Positions 26,755-34,948 of a stretch of DNA of 44,771 nt are shown in pieces. The stretch comes from Alphaproteobacteria bacterium (lineage in GTDB: Bacteria > Pseudomonadota > Alphaproteobacteria > Micavibrionales > Micavibrionaceae): NCBI GenBank assembly GCA_030147745.1, contig JASBUS010000045.1:1-44771 (forward strand), read 5' to 3'. How positions within the stretch are numbered: the first letter of the stretch is position 1; each line of letters starts with the position of its first letter. The notes beneath the pieces are model-generated. The model was not told the DNA's origin and did no database searches. It saw only the letters and a program-made list of their open reading frames with translations. A program made the position numbers and the translations under genes.

Positions 26755-27348
26755 TTATTGCTTAGGCTGCGGCGGGTTGATCAGTTCTTCAACTTCGCGG
26801 GTGATGGGCAGCTCATAATCATAAGCGGCCACAAATATGCCTGTGGTGCTGTCGGTTATGCGGGCATGCACTTTCACTTTGTTTACGGCTTTGGTAAAGC
26901 TGCCAGAGAGAATAAGATGCGGGCCTTGCACAAGTTCATTATAGCGCTGCGGATTCATCTGTTGGCTTGCCAATAATGATTCTGGCGAAATCTCGTTGCT
27001 CATTGTTGCTGGCGCATTTTGGATATAGCGCGGCTGAATAACTTGATAGCCAAGCTGAATAAAGCGTGTGCTTATTTGTTCAGGTAAGACGCGGCCTAAT
27101 GCACTCATATGCTGTGGCGCGTGATTATTCCAGAAATCTTGGATAATAATTGGCAGGCCAGTGCGTGCACGGGCGTTGATTTGCTGTGCCAATACATCTG
27201 CGGTGGTTTGGTTCGGGGCAACAAGGCTGCTGCCTTCCTCATAGCTCGGCATATTGCCGAGTAAGGCTACAGCGCCGCTACAGCCGCTCAGGCATGTGAG
27301 GGCGCTTAATGCAAGTAGGCTGTGACGTATGTGGCGTTTATGCATCAT
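26755..27348 (-). CDS. FlgO-like outer-membrane lipoprotein
   Basis: A 197-aa lipoprotein with the lipobox LSGC at about residues 20-23. The mature part follows the FlgO domain (PF17680): TADVLAQQINAR, then GLPIIIQDFWN, SALGRVLPEQISTRFIQLGYQVIQPR and LILSGSFTKAVNKVKVHARITDSTTG. FlgO is an outer-membrane factor for sheathed flagella in Vibrio, but the domain is common in proteobacteria without that role, and no flagellar gene is in this window. Its ATG overlaps the stop of the upstream lipoprotein gene as TAATG, which indicates translational coupling. The two may form one outer-membrane complex. It converges on the ABC gene with a 24-bp gap and no clear terminator. Confidence 0.82.
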   Translation of the reverse strand: MMHKRHIRHSLLALSALTCLSGCSGAVALLGNMPSYEEGSSLVAPNQTTADVLAQQINARARTGLPIIIQDFWNNHAPQHMSALGRVLPEQISTRFIQLGYQVIQPRYIQNAPATMSNEISPESLLASQQMNPQRYNELVQGPHLILSGSFTKAVNKVKVHARITDSTTGIFVAAYDYELPITREVEELINPPQPKQ

Positions 27349-28157
27349 TACTGCGCAATTTCGTTCGTAATAGCGAGTGGCGCAGCATCAGAAACGCTGT
27401 CGCTAGGATAAGCGCTGCTATAACTGCTAACAGGCGCTGAAATGTCTTCATGCATGGTTTCTTCTGGTGCGGCGAGCATCGGCGAATCGTCCATGACAGG
27501 CTGCGCACGCATCATGCTGTGATCCACATCGACTTCAGGCGCTGGCATATCCATAGCCGGTGTATAATCCTGCGGTACTTTAAAACCATGATAACCTGGG
27601 ATCAAGTAAGCTTCGCCGATGGATTGGCCATGAAGTGTATCAACAAGGTTCAGCGCGTAGAAATCATATGTTTTAATTTCTTTTGATGTTGGCTGAATGC
27701 TCATGCCCATAAAGTCATCTTTCTTGGCATCGCGAATAGTATAAATCATCTGGTAACGCGCCATGCTTGTCAGGTCAAGTTCTAGGCCAGAGTTGCGTAG
27801 GGCAAGGCGCAAGGCGTCGTCAAAATCTTTGTTTTTTTGTTCACTAACCAAAAACACGCTTTCGCCCGCCATGATGCTGCGTAGGCTCGGTGTCATTTGC
27901 TCAAGCAATTGGTCAACTTTATCTTTGTGGAAGCTAAGCGCACCATCAACTTCGGCCTGATCAAGCATACGTTTGCTGTCATAAGGCAATGTCTTTTTCG
28001 GCTCTGAAATCGGCTTGGTTGAATTATATGTGTATCCGTTCGGCATGCTGTTACGCAACGTGTCAACATAGCTGCAGCTGCTTAATGTCATGACACAAGC
28101 GGCAGAAAGAACCAAAGGGAATAATGAACGTGTTGAAAAAAGAGCTGAAAACATCAT
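27348..28157 (-). CDS. Lipoprotein of unknown function, coupled to FlgO-like gene
   Basis: I recognise no family. The 269-aa product has a signal peptide and a lipobox-like LSSC (residues about 25-28). The central domain (about 75-185) includes AGESVFLVSEQKNKDFDDAL, LRNSGLEL, and YQMIYTIRDAKKD. This resembles the alternating strand/helix layout of FlgO-type domains, so it may be a distant relative. The last ~80 residues are rich in Pro, Ser, Met and acidic residues and look disordered. The gene has no obvious ribosome binding site. A second ATG directly follows the first. It is co-transcribed with the FlgO-like gene by overlap of stop and start codons. Confidence 0.75.
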   Translation of the reverse strand: MMFSALFSTRSLFPLVLSAACVMTLSSCSYVDTLRNSMPNGYTYNSTKPISEPKKTLPYDSKRMLDQAEVDGALSFHKDKVDQLLEQMTPSLRSIMAGESVFLVSEQKNKDFDDALRLALRNSGLELDLTSMARYQMIYTIRDAKKDDFMGMSIQPTSKEIKTYDFYALNLVDTLHGQSIGEAYLIPGYHGFKVPQDYTPAMDMPAPEVDVDHSMMRAQPVMDDSPMLAAPEETMHEDISAPVSSYSSAYPSDSVSDAAPLAITNEIAQ

Positions 28158-28187
28158 AAAACCATTTTGCTGATAAACTAAGTGAAC

Positions 28188-28210
28188 CGAAGGGAAACCT
28201 TCACCCTTCG
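28188..28210. repeat. Inverted repeat in the hldE-lipoprotein gap
   Basis: Perfect 7-base arms CGAAGGG (28188-28194) and CCCTTCG (28204-28210) flank a 9-base loop. The loop holds CCTTC, which could instead pair with the left arm. No T-run follows on the minus strand, so it is not a standard terminator for hldE. It lies in the 120-bp gap upstream of the lipoprotein gene and may be an RNA element or attenuator. Confidence 0.4.
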
Positions 28211-28277
28211 AAGTCTAACACCATACGGTTTAAGATACAATCCCGCTTTTGCCTGCTTTTTTATATGCTTAAAAGGC

Positions 28278-29831
28278 TTAATGACTGCGGATTTTATTGA
28301 TGTTATTCGTGGTGCTATGTCCATCGACTAACGACAATACGCGCGCTTCGCCGCCATAGGATTGGGCGACTTTCGCTTCTGGAATATCTTCTAGTTTATA
28401 ATCGCCGCCTTTAACGTAAATATCAGGCTGCAAAAATTCGATTATGGCGGACGCTGTATTGTCATCACCAGCTTCTTTTGCGCCGAAAAAGACGACCATA
28501 TCAACCGCGGCAAGTGCGCCAATCACGCTTGCGCGGGCTTGTTCATCTTGCACTGGGCGTGTTGGTCCCTTTAATAACTGAACGCTACGATCCGTATTTA
28601 AGGCAACAATGAGGCGGTCGCATAGGGCGCGCGCCTCGTGTAAATATTGCACATGTCCCGGATGCAAAAGGTCAAAACAGCCATTGGTTAAACCTACGCG
28701 CATGCCGTGACGCTGCCACTCATCAATCTGTGCGCGCGCCTCTTTCCAGTCTTTAATCTGTGCAAGGCTGGCCTGCATTGTCGGTGAATGATCAATGCCG
28801 CTATCAAGCGTCTTGTCGTCTTTATGGGCGTTATCTAAACGCTCTAATAATTCATCAGCAAGGATTGGCGCTGTACCTGTTTTTGCGACAACAATGCCAC
28901 CCGCGACGTTGGCGACGCGCGCGGCATCAACCAAATCAGCGCCTGCGGCTAGTGCCGCGGCGATGGTTGCGATAACCGTATCACCCGCACCAGAAACGTC
29001 GAAGACTTCTAAGGCTTCCGTTGGGATATGGACAGGACGCTGTGCCTGTGCTTTACCGCTACCTTGTACGATGGTCATGCCGTCTTCTGAACGTGTGGCG
29101 ACAACATTTTGGATTCCTGATGTTTCAATCAATTTATTGGCGGCATCAACAACCTCACCATCTTCGATGGTCGCGGCGTTATTGGTCGCTTTTGATAACT
29201 CATCACGGTTAGGGGTGACGACATATGCGCCTTTATAAACACTGTAATCATTGCCTTTCGGGTCAATTAAGGTTTTGACGCCATGTACATTAGCAAGGTC
29301 GATAATCTTACGAATAAGATCTGGTGTTAATACGCCTTTATCATAGTCGGAAAGAATAATGGCCTGACAGGTGCCAATATGGCGTTTCACTTCAGCAAGA
29401 ATACGGTCTTGTTCGTCTTCGTTGATATAACGCTTATTTTCTTCATCAACACGCAACAGCTGCTGATTACTTGCAACGAAGCGTGATTTCACAGTCGTCG
29501 GACGGTCAGATTTAATTAAGCCGTCTTCTGGCGCATGGATATTTTGTAAAGATTCAAGCATGGTTTTAACGATTTCACCATCACGGTCATCGCCCACCAC
29601 GCCAATTAAATGACTTTTAACATTCAGGCCATCGAGGTTACGGATGACGTTGCCTGCGCCGCCGAGCATGCGGCCTTCGCGGGTGACATGTAATACAGGG
29701 ACGGGCGCTTCAGGCGAAATGCGCGACACTTTGCCGTAATAATAGCGGTCAAGCATGATGTCACCCACCACCATAATGCGCGCCTGCGCCATATTTTCTA
29801 CATAACTGCGGAGTGTCTCTATATTTGTCAT
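28278..29831 (-). CDS. hldE: Bifunctional heptose-7-phosphate kinase / heptose-1-phosphate adenylyltransferase
   Basis: HldE makes ADP-heptose for the lipopolysaccharide inner core. The N-terminal ribokinase-type domain (about 1-320) has MVVGDIMLDRY, ISPEAPVPVL, GGAGNVIRNL and the catalytic DVSGAGDT. The C-terminal nucleotidyltransferase domain begins near residue 370 with TNGCFDLLHPGHVQYL; HPGH (390-393) is the nucleotide-binding HxGH. The order kinase-then-transferase and the length of 517 aa match E. coli HldE. I chose the ATG at 29831 because the family begins about 18 residues before MVVGD; a frame from 29915 adds 28 unrelated residues. Other lipopolysaccharide core genes are absent from the window. 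Confidence 0.95.
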   Translation of the reverse strand: MTNIETLRSYVENMAQARIMVVGDIMLDRYYYGKVSRISPEAPVPVLHVTREGRMLGGAGNVIRNLDGLNVKSHLIGVVGDDRDGEIVKTMLESLQNIHAPEDGLIKSDRPTTVKSRFVASNQQLLRVDEENKRYINEDEQDRILAEVKRHIGTCQAIILSDYDKGVLTPDLIRKIIDLANVHGVKTLIDPKGNDYSVYKGAYVVTPNRDELSKATNNAATIEDGEVVDAANKLIETSGIQNVVATRSEDGMTIVQGSGKAQAQRPVHIPTEALEVFDVSGAGDTVIATIAAALAAGADLVDAARVANVAGGIVVAKTGTAPILADELLERLDNAHKDDKTLDSGIDHSPTMQASLAQIKDWKEARAQIDEWQRHGMRVGLTNGCFDLLHPGHVQYLHEARALCDRLIVALNTDRSVQLLKGPTRPVQDEQARASVIGALAAVDMVVFFGAKEAGDDNTASAIIEFLQPDIYVKGGDYKLEDIPEAKVAQSYGGEARVLSLVDGHSTTNNINKIRSH

Positions 29832-30130
29832 TTCATCGCCATATCTTGGGTTTAAGCCTATGTAAGCTTTCAACAATATATCGTGTTTTGGCGCAAAATA
29901 AAGCGCGAATAGCAAAAAGTCTTAATGAATCTGCATCCTCTTAAGCTGTTGTTAACCATATATGGGGTATTTTTAATTATTGATTGTGGTGGAATGCTTA
30001 AGACTAAAGCATTTGGTAGTGTGAGTGAAAAGCTATCGTGTATGTTCTGGGAAGAGAGTACACAAGACTTCAAAAGCAAAAGATCTCGCATAAAAGTGAA
30101 AAAAAGAAAAAAACCTAGGGACGTAGGCCT
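29832..30130. other. 299-bp divergent intergenic region with CtrA-type site
   Basis: This gap separates hldE (minus) from the MshEN-protease gene (plus). It holds a CtrA-type site (listed separately) and an 8-base inverted repeat, AGTCTTAA near 29919 and TTAAGACT near 29998. The last 60 bases before the plus-strand gene are purine-rich. Short open frames here have no ribosome binding site or recognisable product and were not called. Confidence 0.5.
29941..29956 (+). promoter_or_regulatory. CtrA-type binding site
   Basis: The sequence TTAA-N7-TTAAC matches the full consensus for CtrA, the cell-cycle and motility response regulator of alphaproteobacteria. It lies 175 bp upstream of the MshEN-protease start and about 110 bp upstream of hldE. 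The promoter it would control is not evident. A chance match is possible in AT-rich DNA. Confidence 0.45.
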
Positions 30131-31165
30131 ATGTGGGATAAAAAAACTATTGAGGGTAAGCCATCCGGTCAATTAGCGGAATGTACGAAGCGTGATTTCT
30201 CACGTGCAAGCGAAGCAGGCAAATCTGCGGGTATCTTTAAGATTTTCAAATCATTTTTACATCATAACCGTGTCGGCGATATTCTCGTTCTGACCGGTAA
30301 AATTACACCAGCGCAGCTTGGTCAGGTTCTACGTGAAGAGCGTAACTGCCGAAATTGTAAGAATGAACTTGGTCAGGCCTTGATCACACGCGGTTTGATC
30401 TCTGCCGAAGAATTACGCTTTGCGTTGTTCAAACAAAAATTCATTCGTACGGCGATTGCGACATGTGCGGTATTTATTTCATTGAGCGGCGGCGCTGTTA
30501 AAACAGCCAAGGCGTCTGGCATTAAAGATGTGCCAGGTAAAATTCGTATCGTTAAAGCATCTGCAAGCTCTAAAGCAGATGGGTCATTAGGTGTGTATCC
30601 AGCTTTATTTGGTTATGGTGAGCAGCGCTCAGAAGAGCTTGATGCCTTCACAAAATGGAGCGAAATGTTCAAGCGTTTTGAGAATACATTGATTAATGGT
30701 ACTGGCGATAGGGAAATTACTAAATTGCAAAGTGATTTGCGCCGTCTTGAGAATGCGTCAATGGTTGAAAAAGTTGTCGCTGTGAACAAGATGATGAATA
30801 AAGTGCCATATATTACCGATAGCACAAATTGGGGTAAAAGTGATTATTGGGCAACGCCAGTTGAGTTCATGCGTAATGGTGGCGACTGTGAAGATTATGC
30901 GATTGCGAAATATACAGCGCTAAGAATGCTCGGTATTCCTGAAGAGCGCCTACGCGTTGCAATTGTACAAGATACATATAAGGGTATTCCACATGCGGTA
31001 TTGATTGCTTATACAGATCAAGGGCCAATGTTGTTGGATAACCAAACAGAAGATGCAATTTTTACAGACACAACACGTCGTTATAAGCCAATTTATTCAA
31101 TTAACCGCGATGCGTGGTGGTTGCATAAAGGTATGGGCCCGACACGCGTTGCATCTTTGAACTAA
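30131..31165 (+). CDS. MshEN-like domain fused through a membrane segment to a LapG-like cysteine protease
   Basis: The C-terminal part (about 155-340) is a bacterial transglutaminase-like cysteine proteinase (BTLCP, PF06035, the LapG family). C253 is in GGDCEDYA, H288 in GIPHAV and D303 in LLDNQ. Residues 47-102 look like an MshEN/GspE N-terminal domain: two 24-residue units, RVGDILVLTG with LGQVL (47-70) and ELGQALITRG with LRFAL ending in Q (79-102). These repeat the R-L-G-x-x-L-V-x-x-G pattern that binds c-di-GMP in MshE. The spacer is 8 residues, not the usual 5, and contains C-x-x-C. A hydrophobic segment (104-123) ending in AKA follows at once. If uncleaved, the sensor would be cytoplasmic and the protease periplasmic. 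A TTG start at 30425 would leave only a secreted protease, but the well-formed upstream repeats argue against that. Confidence 0.8.
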   Translation: MWDKKTIEGKPSGQLAECTKRDFSRASEAGKSAGIFKIFKSFLHHNRVGDILVLTGKITPAQLGQVLREERNCRNCKNELGQALITRGLISAEELRFALFKQKFIRTAIATCAVFISLSGGAVKTAKASGIKDVPGKIRIVKASASSKADGSLGVYPALFGYGEQRSEELDAFTKWSEMFKRFENTLINGTGDREITKLQSDLRRLENASMVEKVVAVNKMMNKVPYITDSTNWGKSDYWATPVEFMRNGGDCEDYAIAKYTALRMLGIPEERLRVAIVQDTYKGIPHAVLIAYTDQGPMLLDNQTEDAIFTDTTRRYKPIYSINRDAWWLHKGMGPTRVASLN

Positions 31166-31210
31166 ACGAGTTTCTATCTTTTAAGGTCGAGTTAAATGGG
31201 GAAAAAATAA

Positions 31211-31238
31211 AGGCCGGCAGCAATGCCGGTCCTTTTTT
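31211..31238 (+). terminator. Intrinsic terminator after the MshEN-protease gene
   Basis: A stem with CCGGCA and TGCCGG arms closed by a GCAA tetraloop is followed by six T residues (31233-31238). An A-rich stretch precedes it, so it may also act on the opposite strand, where the converging unknown gene ends at 31237. Confidence 0.8.
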
Positions 31239-31641
31239 ATTTGATGACTTTGCGCATATAGTTGAAATGGCCAGACTTTTGTGCGTAATCGGCTTTAATC
31301 TGATCCCAGTTATCTTCGCGTAAATCGACAATCGTTGTTTTGGCAATGGCGCCCGTTTGATAGCCAACGGACAAAGCATCCAGAATTTTAATGTCGAGCG
31401 GTAAAGTGAAATGGTATCGCCCTTGGCCTTGCACTTTGGTTGCGGCATCCATGGCATAAACTGTTTTTTCTTTCATCTTGCCTTTAATCATAACCGCGCG
31501 TTTTTGTTCGATGGGCTCAATTTGATATTGTGTAACCGCAACAGTGCAGAAGATACGGCTTAGTTTCTTGGTGCCGTCATCGTCATAATCTGTAACGACT
31601 TGGGTGTCCCCTAGATCATTGATATGCGCTAAAAATAACAT
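31237..31641 (-). CDS. Small protein of unknown function, tandem paralogue A
   Basis: I recognise no family. The 134-aa product has no signal peptide and is mostly strand-forming in its first half. Its C-terminal half, LPLDIKILDALSVGY followed by IVDLREDNWDQIKADYAQ, matches the upstream gene's VPLPVLEALSCAF followed by IIDLRPENQPKIVDDYKN. Both starts read MLF-(L/M)-A. The two are therefore a tandem duplication. A ribosome binding site (AGGA, 9-base spacer) precedes the ATG. The end falls in the shared terminator with the converging gene. Cytoplasmic location is likely. Confidence 0.75.
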   Translation of the reverse strand: MLFLAHINDLGDTQVVTDYDDDGTKKLSRIFCTVAVTQYQIEPIEQKRAVMIKGKMKEKTVYAMDAATKVQGQGRYHFTLPLDIKILDALSVGYQTGAIAKTTIVDLREDNWDQIKADYAQKSGHFNYMRKVIK

Positions 31642-31655
31642 TTTCAGTTGTCCTT

Positions 31656-32057
31656 TTATTTAATGGTCACACTGTCTTTTTTGAGATAGGCAAATAGACC
31701 GGTTTGATTTTTATAATCGTCAACAATCTTTGGCTGATTTTCAGGGCGGAGGTCGATGATTTTGGCATGAAGCGGGTTGCCATATTGATGAAAGGCACAG
31801 CTTAATGCTTCCAATACAGGTAAAGGGACGTCGACAAAAACGGATTTAACCTCACCACAATTTATAACATCTACGTAGCATGCGTTACTGTGAATATCTG
31901 CATCCCAATTACGTGGCTCAAAGCTTTGCACAGTGGCGACACGATAAAATTGCTCGGTTATGTTTTGGCCATTTGGTAGCGTGCCAATTATATTGGTTTT
32001 GCCTTTATCTTGCGTGTTTTTGCCTTCAACAAAGGCAACTTTTGCCATGAATAACAT
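31656..32057 (-). CDS. Small protein of unknown function, tandem paralogue B
   Basis: The 133-aa product has no recognised family. I chose the ATG at 32057, with GGAG 8 bases upstream, because the protein then begins MLFMAKV, like its paralogue's MLFLAHI. A frame from 32090 adds 11 residues without support. It holds three Cys residues, two of them in NACYVDVINCGEV, that its paralogue lacks. The C-terminal half is conserved between the two. It lies 14 bp upstream of paralogue A and diverges from the EamA transporter gene across 129 bp. Confidence 0.72.
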   Translation of the reverse strand: MLFMAKVAFVEGKNTQDKGKTNIIGTLPNGQNITEQFYRVATVQSFEPRNWDADIHSNACYVDVINCGEVKSVFVDVPLPVLEALSCAFHQYGNPLHAKIIDLRPENQPKIVDDYKNQTGLFAYLKKDSVTIK

Positions 32058-32186
32058 CTTATTTGCTCCATATGAATAAGCAGCTAACATAATAGCGTTT
32101 CGTGATTATGTCAATATTCTTTTGCTTTACAACAGCAATGAAAACATGCAATTTGCCGCGGATGTATATATAGAGGTAAATGGTCA

Positions 32187-33065
32187 ATGACACGGTTTAA
32201 GGCAGATCTGCTTTTAATATTCGCCGCTTTTATTTGGGGCACAGCTTTTGTTGCCCAAAAAACGGGTATGGATGGTCTTGGGCCAATCAGCTTTGTTGGG
32301 GTGCGTTTCTGTATATCTTTCTTATGTGTGTTGCCGTTTGCGCTGCGTGAATATCGACGCCATGCGTTTGCCTTTAAACAAAATGCGTGGTTGCTGCTTG
32401 GTATAGCGGGCAGTTTATTTGTCGGCATGACCGCGCAGCAAATTGGTTTGATGACCACAACGGTGACCAATGCAGGCTTTATTACGGGGCTATATGTTGT
32501 GTTCACGCCCTTTGTCGCCTTGCTTGCGCTAAAATCATCCATACGTCATATGGTGTGGGTGGCAAGTGCGCTTGCCTTCACGGGCATCTGGTTTTTGAGC
32601 GGCGCCTCTTTGTCCGCGCTTAATCAGGGGGATTGGATTGTCATGATTAGTGCGCTCGCCTTCGCGGTATATATTGTCCTTTTGGGGCAGCTTATGATGA
32701 AAAGCCGCGCACCGATGGTGGTGACCGCATCGGCTTATTTATTTTGCGCATTACTCGGCACGGCATTGGGGATGGGCATCGAGGGCATTACCCCGAATGC
32801 AATATGGGATAACATCGAATCCTTACTTTATGTTGGCGTGCTCTCAGGCGGGTTGGCCTTTACCATCCAAGCGGTAGCGCAGCAATATACGCCGCCTGCG
32901 GTCGCCGCCGTGATCTTTTCATCGGAATCGCTTTTTGCGGCAATGGCAGGGGCAATAGTCTTAGGGGAGCGTATTGCCCCCCTTGGCTATATCGGCTGTG
33001 TGATGATTCTCACCGCCATGCTGATCGTTGAGTTAAAACCCAAGCGCGTGCAACAGGCCGCTTAA
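32187..33065 (+). CDS. EamA/DMT-family transporter
   Basis: The 292-aa membrane protein has about ten helices in two EamA repeats. The first begins RFKADLLLIFAAFIWGTAFVAQK and the second near WIVMISALAFAVYIVLLGQL. FIWG near the start and AAVIFSSESLFAAMAG in the ninth helix region are typical of the drug/metabolite transporter family. These carry amino acids, nucleotide metabolites or other small solutes out of the cell; the substrate is not predictable. GAGG precedes the ATG. It converges on pyk with only 8 bp between the stops and no terminator seen. Confidence 0.93.
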   Translation: MTRFKADLLLIFAAFIWGTAFVAQKTGMDGLGPISFVGVRFCISFLCVLPFALREYRRHAFAFKQNAWLLLGIAGSLFVGMTAQQIGLMTTTVTNAGFITGLYVVFTPFVALLALKSSIRHMVWVASALAFTGIWFLSGASLSALNQGDWIVMISALAFAVYIVLLGQLMMKSRAPMVVTASAYLFCALLGTALGMGIEGITPNAIWDNIESLLYVGVLSGGLAFTIQAVAQQYTPPAVAAVIFSSESLFAAMAGAIVLGERIAPLGYIGCVMILTAMLIVELKPKRVQQAA

Positions 33066-33073
33066 AACGAGCC

Positions 33074-34531
33074 TTACTTATTCGGATAATCGCAGTTATT
33101 ACCCGCCGTCGCGATGCGGAGCGAGTTGGTTGTACCTGCTTGTCCGAACGGAACGCCAGCAGTAATGACCAAGCGGTCGTCTTTCTGTGCCAATCCTTCT
33201 GTAATTGCGTATGTACAGGCCATGCTGACGGATTCAGCGAAGCTTGTCGCAATCGGGACGTGAATGGCATGGACGCCATAGCTAAGCGCCAAGCGGCGGG
33301 AGGTATCTTGGCTTTGTGATAAGGTCAAAATCGGCTGCGAAGGGCGCATACGTGCCGCGCGCTGGGCGGTTGACCCTGACGCTGTGAAGTTGGCAATACA
33401 AGCCACGCCAATATCTTGCGCAATGTGATAAGCCGATGATGTAATCGCATCTGATGGGTCTTTAATATTGGTCGGGCGATCCGCCGCCATCAGTTTTTGG
33501 TAGAGGTCATCGCGCTCAACGCTGCGGCAAATGCGGTCCATAATTTCAACCGCTTCTAATGGATATTGGCCTGCTGCGGTTTCGGCTGAAAGCATCACGG
33601 CATCTGTACCATCATAAACGGCAGTCGCAACGTCTGATGCTTCGGCGCGGGTCGGGCGAGCATTTTCAATCATCGATTCGAGCATCTGCGTCGCAACGAC
33701 AATTGGTTTACCTGTGCCGCGGGTCATGCGAACAATTTTCTTCTGCCATGCAGGGACTTGCTCAGGCGGAATTTCAACGCCAAGGTCACCACGCGCCAGC
33801 ATAATGCCGTCTGCATATTCAAGAATTTCTGAAAAACTTTCGAGTGCCGACGGCTTTTCAATTTTGGCCATTAACGCCGCGCGTCCATTAATCAGGTCTT
33901 TTGCGTATTTGACGTCATCTGCTGTTTGAACAAATGACTGGGCAATCCAATCCACGCCCATGGAGAGGGCCGCTTCTAAATCAATCTTGTCTTTTTCGGT
34001 TAGGGCATCAATCGGCAGAATCACATTCGGAATATTAAAACCTTTGCGGTCTGAAAGGCGTGAGCCTGATAAAACTTCGGCAATAAGGTAATCATCCCCT
34101 TTCTCCTGAATACGGAATCGTACTTTACCATCATCAAGCAAGATATTTGACCCAATCGTCAATGCGCCCATGACTTCTGGATGTGGGAGGCAGACGCGTG
34201 TTTCATCACCTAGTGCTGGGTCCATATCTAGGCGGATAGTCATGCCCTTAGTCAATGATATTTTACCTTCGGCAAATTGGCCAATACGTAATTTTGGACC
34301 CTGCATATCGGCCACGATACATGTCGAGCGCGCGTATTTTTCTTCTAAAGCGCGAATGAATTTTACACGCTCTGCATGGTCGGCATGTTCACCATGAGAG
34401 AAATTGAGACGGAAGGCATCAACGCCAGCACAAAATAATTGCTCGATCATTTCGGGTGTGGCAGAGGCCGGCCCTAATGTCGCCAGTATCTTTGTATTAC
34501 GCTGTCTGATGATTCTGATTCGTTCGCTCAC
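33074..34531 (-). CDS. pyk: Pyruvate kinase
   Basis: The enzyme converts phosphoenolpyruvate and ADP to pyruvate and ATP. At 485 aa it has normal length. The barrel domain has TKILATLGPASATPEMI, RLNFSHG, AKIEKPSALE with the catalytic Lys, MLARGDLGVEIPPEQVP, and VATQMLESM. SAETAAGQYPLEAVEIM leads to the C-terminal regulatory domain. The start is GTG at 34531, with AGAGGG 7-8 bases before it. It is cytoplasmic. Together with pgi it is one of two glycolytic genes in the window, but they are not adjacent. Confidence 0.97.
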   Translation of the reverse strand: MSERIRIIRQRNTKILATLGPASATPEMIEQLFCAGVDAFRLNFSHGEHADHAERVKFIRALEEKYARSTCIVADMQGPKLRIGQFAEGKISLTKGMTIRLDMDPALGDETRVCLPHPEVMGALTIGSNILLDDGKVRFRIQEKGDDYLIAEVLSGSRLSDRKGFNIPNVILPIDALTEKDKIDLEAALSMGVDWIAQSFVQTADDVKYAKDLINGRAALMAKIEKPSALESFSEILEYADGIMLARGDLGVEIPPEQVPAWQKKIVRMTRGTGKPIVVATQMLESMIENARPTRAEASDVATAVYDGTDAVMLSAETAAGQYPLEAVEIMDRICRSVERDDLYQKLMAADRPTNIKDPSDAITSSAYHIAQDIGVACIANFTASGSTAQRAARMRPSQPILTLSQSQDTSRRLALSYGVHAIHVPIATSFAESVSMACTYAITEGLAQKDDRLVITAGVPFGQAGTTNSLRIATAGNNCDYPNK

Positions 34532-34566
34532 TTGAAATCCCTCTAAGTCTTTAATTTAATGGCTTT

Positions 34567-34596
34567 AGTATACTGTGTTTGGGGGGCGATTCACAA
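34567..34596 (-). promoter_or_regulatory. Putative pyk promoter
   Basis: On the minus strand TTGTGA (34591-34596) and TATACT (34567-34572) are separated by 18 bases that include a run of six C. They lie about 36 bases upstream of the GTG start. Confidence 0.4.
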
Positions 34597-34948
34597 GGGG
34601 CAATATAACATAAGAATCGATAGCGCTTTTTCGCCATTTCGAGCTGCCCCGTACTCGTCCACAATCCACATCATTGATTCTATTCAGTTTATATTAGTTA
34701 TCCCGATAAGTGATTCAAAATTAAGGTGATTTCTCGTCTTTCTTGCATGTATGTTAACGTCATATTTTCGATCATGGTGATGTAGATGCAGTGCAAAAAA
34801 GCCTGCAAAAATCTGGACGGATTTGGATAAGTTTTTTTGTGACAACTTCTTCCCCAGATGGAGACAGCTTGCAAAGCGCAGTTTTAAACGATTCCATAGC
34901 GTCAAGCAAAAAAACTACATAAAAATGACAAAATATTTTTTGCGAAAA

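Noticed and set aside
28795-29238. A 147-codon open frame antisense to hldE.
   Set aside because: It lies wholly within a well-supported gene and shows no motif or ribosome binding site.
29871-29886. A single NrdR-box-like sequence (13 of 16 positions) upstream of hldE.
   Set aside because: NrdR targets carry two boxes about three helical turns apart; no second box is found at either side, and hldE is not a ribonucleotide reductase gene.
34822-34830. A DnaA-box-like TTTGGATAA in the pyk-nrdA gap (8 of 9 to the consensus).
   Set aside because: A single near match in AT-rich DNA is expected by chance; no cluster of boxes that would suggest an origin or DnaA control.
34684-34905. A 73-codon minus-strand frame in the pyk-nrdA gap.
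   Set aside because: No ribosome binding site, no promoter, and a composition that does not look protein-coding.
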